A stretch of 9,054 nucleotides of DNA from Nocardioidaceae bacterium (lineage in GTDB: Bacteria > Actinomycetota > Actinomycetes > Propionibacteriales > Nocardioidaceae). Below the pieces are notes generated by a model. The model worked only from the letters and a program-made list of their open reading frames with translations, was not told the DNA's origin and made no database searches. This document shows, in pieces, positions 6,448 to 9,054 of this stretch. Each line of letters begins with the position of its first letter. Position 1 is the stretch's first letter. The stretch is taken from NCBI GenBank assembly GCA_020438665.1, contig JAGQUE010000065.1, positions 1 through 9,054 on the forward strand, written 5' to 3'. The translations under genes were made by a program, and so were the position numbers.

Positions 6448-6453
6448 AGAATA
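6448..6453 (-). promoter_or_regulatory. Candidate -10 box of menF (leaderless or nearly so)
   Basis: The minus strand reads TATTCT, then TCGGGCTC, then GTG at 6439. The predicted transcription start is 0-2 nt before the start codon. The sequence CTTCGGGC is shared with the menG promoter. The remainder of the gap to the upstream gene holds a perfect 10-bp palindrome GACCCGGGTC at 6509-6518 and GC-rich inverted pieces, which could end the upstream transcript. Confidence 0.45.
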
Positions 6454-6526
6454 CGCGGGGTGACCCAGCGGACACACATCGCCACGGCCGCCGGGGCCGG
6501 GGGGCCGAGACCCGGGTCACGCGGAG

Positions 6527-7402
6527 TCACGAGGACCAGTAGACGACGACCTTGTCACCGATGTGCACCTGGGAGAACAGCCACTTGACGCCGTCGTAGT
6601 CCCGGATGTTCACACAGCCGTGGGAGGCGCCGTTGTAGCCGACCGCCGCGAAGTCCGACGAGTAGTGCACGGCCTGGCCGCCGGAGAAGAACATCGCGAA
6701 GGGCATCGAGGAGCCATAGAGGCGCGACACGTGGTCCGCGTCCATGCTGTAGACGCTGAAGACGCCCTCCCGGGTCGGAGTGTTGCTGATCGTCGACCCG
6801 AACCGTGCGTCGAGCGTCTGGACGACGTGACCGTCGATCACCCAGCGCAGGGTTCGACTGGCCTTGTCGATGCACAGCACCCGGCCGGACAAGCAGCGCG
6901 AGTCGAGGGCGCCCGGCTCGGGCTGGATGTTGTACATCGCTTCGTGGCTGGGCGTGCTGGTCATCGCGACCAGCCGGTCCATGGTCTCCCGGTCGACCGA
7001 CCCGGTGACCGGGATCTCGCGCTTGGCCTGGAAGCCCCTGACCGCCTTGACGGTGGCGGCGTCGTAGGAGCCGGTGACGTCGCCGTAGTACCAGGCGATC
7101 TCCTTGAGCCTGGCCTGGAGGGCGCGCACCTTGTCGCCGCGGTCGCCGGACCCGAGCAGCGGCGCGGGGGTCGGTGGCTCGGTCGGCGACGGGCTCGGGG
7201 AGTCGGTCGCGGGCGTCGGGGACGCCGGCGTCGGGTCCGGGGACGCGCTGCTCGGGGCGGGCGGCGCAGGCGTGGCCTCGGCCGCGGCGGAGCGTTCGCC
7301 GTGTCCTGAGACGACCAGGCCGACATAGCCGCCGCCGACCACGGCGCCGAGGGCCAGCACGGTCACGAGCAGCGCCTTGAGCAGTGTCTTGAGCAGCGTC
7401 AT
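6527..7402 (-). CDS. L,D-transpeptidase with peptidoglycan-binding domain
   Basis: A 291-residue cell-envelope enzyme that would form 3-3 peptidoglycan cross-links or attach proteins to the wall. The order is: N-terminal signal anchor (residues 4-32, hydrophobic), Pro/Ser/Thr/Ala-rich linker (40-82), peptidoglycan-binding domain 1 (about 84-147, with GDKVRALQARLKEIAWY and AVRGFQAKREIPVTGSVD), then a YkuD domain (about 172-289). The catalytic motif is complete: His246 (AVHYS), and SHGCVNI with Ser260, His261 and the nucleophile Cys263. Two more cysteines (170, 177) lie at the YkuD entrance and may form a disulfide. ATG 7402 has GGAGGG 5 nt upstream. The gene is divergent from menG and precedes menF on the same strand; no functional link to menaquinone is evident. 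A dedicated LdtMt2-like Ig domain is absent. Confidence 0.95.
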   Translation of the reverse strand: MTLLKTLLKALLVTVLALGAVVGGGYVGLVVSGHGERSAAAEATPAPPAPSSASPDPTPASPTPATDSPSPSPTEPPTPAPLLGSGDRGDKVRALQARLKEIAWYYGDVTGSYDAATVKAVRGFQAKREIPVTGSVDRETMDRLVAMTSTPSHEAMYNIQPEPGALDSRCLSGRVLCIDKASRTLRWVIDGHVVQTLDARFGSTISNTPTREGVFSVYSMDADHVSRLYGSSMPFAMFFSGGQAVHYSSDFAAVGYNGASHGCVNIRDYDGVKWLFSQVHIGDKVVVYWSS

Positions 7403-7504
7403 CGTTTCCCTCCGGGGAAGTAGAGGTCCCCACCAGTGTCAGTGGTTGTGATGCGCCGACCGCGGATTTCGTTGCAGCGGGTTTCCCCGCCGTAGGCTTC
7501 GGGC
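7403..7504. other. Divergent regulatory region, transpeptidase / menG
   Basis: This 102-nt gap contains the ribosome binding site of the transpeptidase (GGAGGG on the minus strand, 7413-7408), an inverted pair GGGGA/TCCCC (7414-7431), an imperfect dyad CCAGTGTCAGTGG (7433-7445) that also holds CAGTG twice 6 bp apart, and a GCGGG/CCCGC dyad (7477-7490) just ahead of the menG -10 box. No convincing minus-strand -10 box was found for the transpeptidase gene. Confidence 0.35.
7493..7498 (+). promoter_or_regulatory. Candidate -10 box of menG (leaderless)
   Basis: TAGGCT, then TCGGGC, then the GTG start at 7505: the 6-nt spacing puts transcription start exactly on the start codon. TTGCAG at 7472-7477 could be a -35 box, though its 15-bp spacer is short. 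No Shine-Dalgarno precedes the GTG. Confidence 0.55.
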
Positions 7505-8194
7505 GTGGCTCGCGCAGACCTGGACAAGCAACCCCACGACGTACGCCGGATGTTCGACGCGGTCGCGCGCCGCTACGACGTCACCAACGACGTGCTGTCG
7601 CTGGGCCAGGACCGCCAGTGGCGTCGGGCCGTGATCGACGCGGTCGCCCCCCAGGTGGGCGAGCGGGTGCTCGACCTCGCGGCCGGCACCGGTACGTCGA
7701 GCCAGCCGTTCGCCGACCGCGGCGCGACCGTGGTGCCGTGCGACTTCTCCCTCGGGATGCTGCGCGTGGGCAAGCAGGCCCGGCCCGAGCTGCCCTTCAC
7801 CGCCGGGGACGGGACGCGTCTGCCGTTCGCGGACGCCACGTTCGACGCGGTGACGATCTCGTTCGGGCTGCGCAACATCGTCGACCCGCTCGCGGGCCTG
7901 ACCGAGATGCGCCGGGTCACGCGCCCGGGCGGCCGCATCGTGGTGTGCGAGTTCAGCCACCCGACCAGCCCGCCGTTCCGGACGGTCTATCTCAACTACC
8001 TGATGCGGGCCCTGCCGCCGATCGCGAAGACGGTGTCGTCCTCCCCGGACGCCTATGTCTATCTCGCCGAGTCGATCCGGGCCTGGCCCGACCAGGCGGG
8101 CCTGGCCGCGATGATCGGTGAGGCCGGCTGGTCGGGTGTCCAGTGGCGCAACTTGTCCGGCGGCATCGTCGCCCTCCACCGCGCGACCGCCTGA
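7505..8194 (+). CDS. menG: Demethylmenaquinone methyltransferase
   Basis: A 229-residue SAM-dependent methyltransferase of the UbiE/MenG family; it methylates demethylmenaquinone to menaquinone, the last step of the pathway. Family signatures are clear: [19 protein letters not shown] (16-34), SAM-binding motif [11 protein letters not shown] (55-64), the acidic end of strand 2 at Asp80, [17 protein letters not shown] (101-117), ISFGLRNI (118-125, diagnostic of UbiE/MenG), [16 protein letters not shown] (136-151) and YVYLAESI (184-191). The dual-function ubiquinone enzyme is excluded by organism type and by the isochorismate synthase nearby, not by sequence. The GTG start at 7505 is fixed by the leaderless promoter spacing and by the conserved N-terminus. 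The nuo operon follows after 249 nt in the same direction, linking quinone synthesis with its main user. Confidence 0.95.
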   Translation: MARADLDKQPHDVRRMFDAVARRYDVTNDVLSLGQDRQWRRAVIDAVAPQVGERVLDLAAGTGTSSQPFADRGATVVPCDFSLGMLRVGKQARPELPFTAGDGTRLPFADATFDAVTISFGLRNIVDPLAGLTEMRRVTRPGGRIVVCEFSHPTSPPFRTVYLNYLMRALPPIAKTVSSSPDAYVYLAESIRAWPDQAGLAAMIGEAGWSGVQWRNLSGGIVALHRATA

Positions 8195-8239
8195 CCGGCG
8201 ATGTCACGGCAGCCGAAGACGCTACGCGCAGGTAGTTTT

Positions 8240-8260
8240 CACGACCGGACCGGTGTCGTG
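8240..8260. other. Inverted repeat in the menG-nuoA gap
   Basis: CACGAC and GTCGTG flank a 9-nt centre, and the middle also reads as an odd palindrome ACCGG-A-CCGGT (8244-8254). It starts 45 nt after the menG stop. It could be a weak terminator of menG, though no U-tract follows, or a protein-binding site. GGCATGCC (8272-8279) is a further short palindrome nearby. Confidence 0.3.
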
Positions 8261-8328
8261 GCGTCGTTGGCGGCATGCCCCGCTTGGCCACGCCTTGCCC
8301 ACAGTGCAGGATGGTTCCCGGGGACCCC

Positions 8329-8334
8329 TAGACT
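8329..8334 (+). promoter_or_regulatory. Candidate -10 box of the nuo operon
   Basis: TAGACT fits TANNNT well and predicts a start near G8341, giving a leader of about 103 nt before nuoA. No good -35 hexamer is seen at the normal distance. The box is bracketed by an inverted repeat, CCCGGGGAC (8317-8325) and GTCCCGGG (8335-8342), one bulged base apart from perfect. Confidence 0.5.
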
Positions 8335-8349
8335 GTCCCGGGCGTGTCT

Positions 8350-8365
8350 CGTGAAGGCATTCACA
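8350..8365. promoter_or_regulatory. Putative Rex operator of the nuo operon
   Basis: CGTGAAGGCATTCACA contains perfect arms GTGAA (8351-8355) and TTCAC (8360-8364). It agrees with the Streptomyces Rex operator TGTGAACGCGTTCACA at 13 of 16 positions. Rex represses respiratory genes when NADH/NAD+ is low and leaves DNA when NADH binds; nuo genes are among reported actinobacterial targets. The site lies about +10 to +25 from the predicted transcription start, a place suited to repression. No rex gene is in the window. Confidence 0.7.
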
Positions 8366-8443
8366 AAGCACGCCGTCCGAGGCGCTGTCGCCGGGGGTTC
8401 GACGGGTCCTCACACGGCACAGCACAGCTAGGGAAGGACAGGG

Positions 8444-8803
8444 ATGGAGCTCTACACGCCGATCCTGGCCTTGGTCATCCTGGCGGCCGGGTTCGCGGTC
8501 TTCTCCGTGATCATGAGCGCCGTCGTGGGGCCCAAGCGCTACAACAAGGCGAGGCTCGACTCCTATGAGTGCGGTATCGAGGCGACCCCGCAGCCGATGG
8601 GCGGCGGCCGGTTCCCGGTGAAGTACTACATCACCGCGATGCTGTTCATCGTCTTCGACATCGAGATCATCTTCCTCTACCCCTGGGCCGTGCACTTCGA
8701 TGCACTGGGCCGATTCGGGCTGGTGGAGATGTTCATCTTCATCGTGACCGTGTTCGTCGCCTACGCCTACGTCTGGCGTCGCGGCGGCCTGGACTGGGAC
8801 TGA
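8444..8803 (+). CDS. nuoA: NADH-quinone oxidoreductase subunit A
   Basis: A 119-residue membrane subunit of complex I, located at the junction of the membrane arm and the peripheral arm near the quinone site. Three membrane helices are visible (about 5-28, 61-82, 92-111). The loop after the first carries the conserved SYECGIEATPQP (40-51), and the second has the family signature KYYITAMLFIVFDIEIIFLYPWAV (60-83) with Asp72 and Glu74 inside the membrane. The length is typical. The start has AAGGA 5 nt upstream (8434-8438). It opens the nuo operon, with nuoB 66 nt downstream, and sits behind the TAGACT promoter and the putative Rex site. In this organism the acceptor is expected to be menaquinone, made with the neighbouring men genes. 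Confidence 0.97.
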   Translation: MELYTPILALVILAAGFAVFSVIMSAVVGPKRYNKARLDSYECGIEATPQPMGGGRFPVKYYITAMLFIVFDIEIIFLYPWAVHFDALGRFGLVEMFIFIVTVFVAYAYVWRRGGLDWD

Positions 8804-8869
8804 CAGCCGGCGCCGTGAACCCCTCCCACCAGCTCGCCCCCGCGACCGACGCGAAGGAAGGCCCCCGCC

Positions 8870-9054
8870 ATGGGTGTTGAGGAAAAGCTGCCGAGCGGCG
8901 TGCTCCTGACGACCGTCGAAGGCGTCGCCGGCTACATGCGCAAGGCGTCGTTCTGGCCCGCGACCTTCGGCCTCGCCTGCTGCGCCATCGAGATGATGAC
9001 CACCGGCGGCCCCAAATATGACCTCGCCCGTTTCGGCATGGAGGTCTTCAGGGC
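8870..9054 (+). CDS. nuoB: NADH-quinone oxidoreductase subunit B (5' part)
   Basis: The first 61 codons are present; the gene runs off the right edge. NuoB carries iron-sulfur cluster N2, the last cluster before the quinone. The diagnostic [13 protein letters not shown] (31-43) contains the adjacent cysteines 37 and 38, two of the four N2 ligands; the other two lie beyond the window. [13 protein letters not shown] (49-61) continues the conserved stretch. The N-terminal [21 protein letters not shown] is typical of actinobacterial NuoB. ATG 8870 is preceded by a strong ribosome binding site, GAAGGAAGG (8853-8861), 8 nt upstream. It follows nuoA in the operon; the 66-nt gap shows no terminator. 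Confidence 0.96.
   Translation, partial: MGVEEKLPSGVLLTTVEGVAGYMRKASFWPATFGLACCAIEMMTTGGPKYDLARFGMEVFR

Noticed and set aside
6440..6520. Upstream ATG (6520) for isochorismate synthase
   Set aside because: Adds an Arg/Pro-rich stretch that covers the likely -10 box, with no conserved residues.
8344..8568. Leader ORF starting with GTG just after the nuo transcription start
   Set aside because: It would overlap nuoA by 125 nt out of frame, spans the Rex-like site, is Arg-rich and has no ribosome binding site; coincidental reading is more likely.

Overview
The window is high-GC actinobacterial DNA, most likely Propionibacteriales (a Nocardioides-like organism). This rests on the strong G/C third-position bias, menaquinone rather than ubiquinone genes, nuoA-nuoB starting an nuo operon, and several leaderless genes (TANNNT-type -10 box 6-8 nt before ATG/GTG). 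The genus is inference. There is no integrase, transposase, tRNA or rRNA; it reads as ordinary chromosome.

Left part (1-1017): the first 7 codons of a minus-strand gene of unknown identity (MGFLDKA), then a plus-strand AIM24-family gene. Five tandem 22-bp units follow; the last runs into the stop codon of the convergent P450 gene.

Middle part (1015-5151): a tightly coupled minus-strand operon, lysE-type exporter > GNAT acetyltransferase > cytochrome P450 (gap of 2 nt, then a 1-nt TGATG overlap). It is divergent from a metallo-beta-lactamase-fold hydrolase, and a 7-2-7 dyad lies over the -35 regions of both divergent promoters. Next is a secreted protein of unknown function with an FPADNPWN motif and four cysteines, closed by a 14-bp hairpin terminator.

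Right part (5174-9054) is respiratory. On the minus strand are an L,D-transpeptidase (signal anchor, Pro-rich linker, peptidoglycan-binding domain, YkuD domain with SHGCVN) and isochorismate synthase (first committed step of menaquinone synthesis). Divergently, on the plus strand, lie demethylmenaquinone methyltransferase (last step) and the start of the nuo operon, whose complex I passes NADH electrons to menaquinone. The most interesting signal is a 16-bp dyad at 8350-8365. It matches the published Streptomyces Rex (NADH/NAD+ sensor) operator at 13 of 16 positions and lies just downstream of a strong -10 box, so the nuo operon looks redox-controlled.

No gap without a gene exceeds 300 bases; the longest is 8195-8443 (249 nt), described in the entries for that region. 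I see no convincing new multi-gene defence or mobile system. The best candidates for undescribed biology are the exporter/acetyltransferase/P450 operon, the 22-bp repeat block and the secreted FPADNPWN protein.
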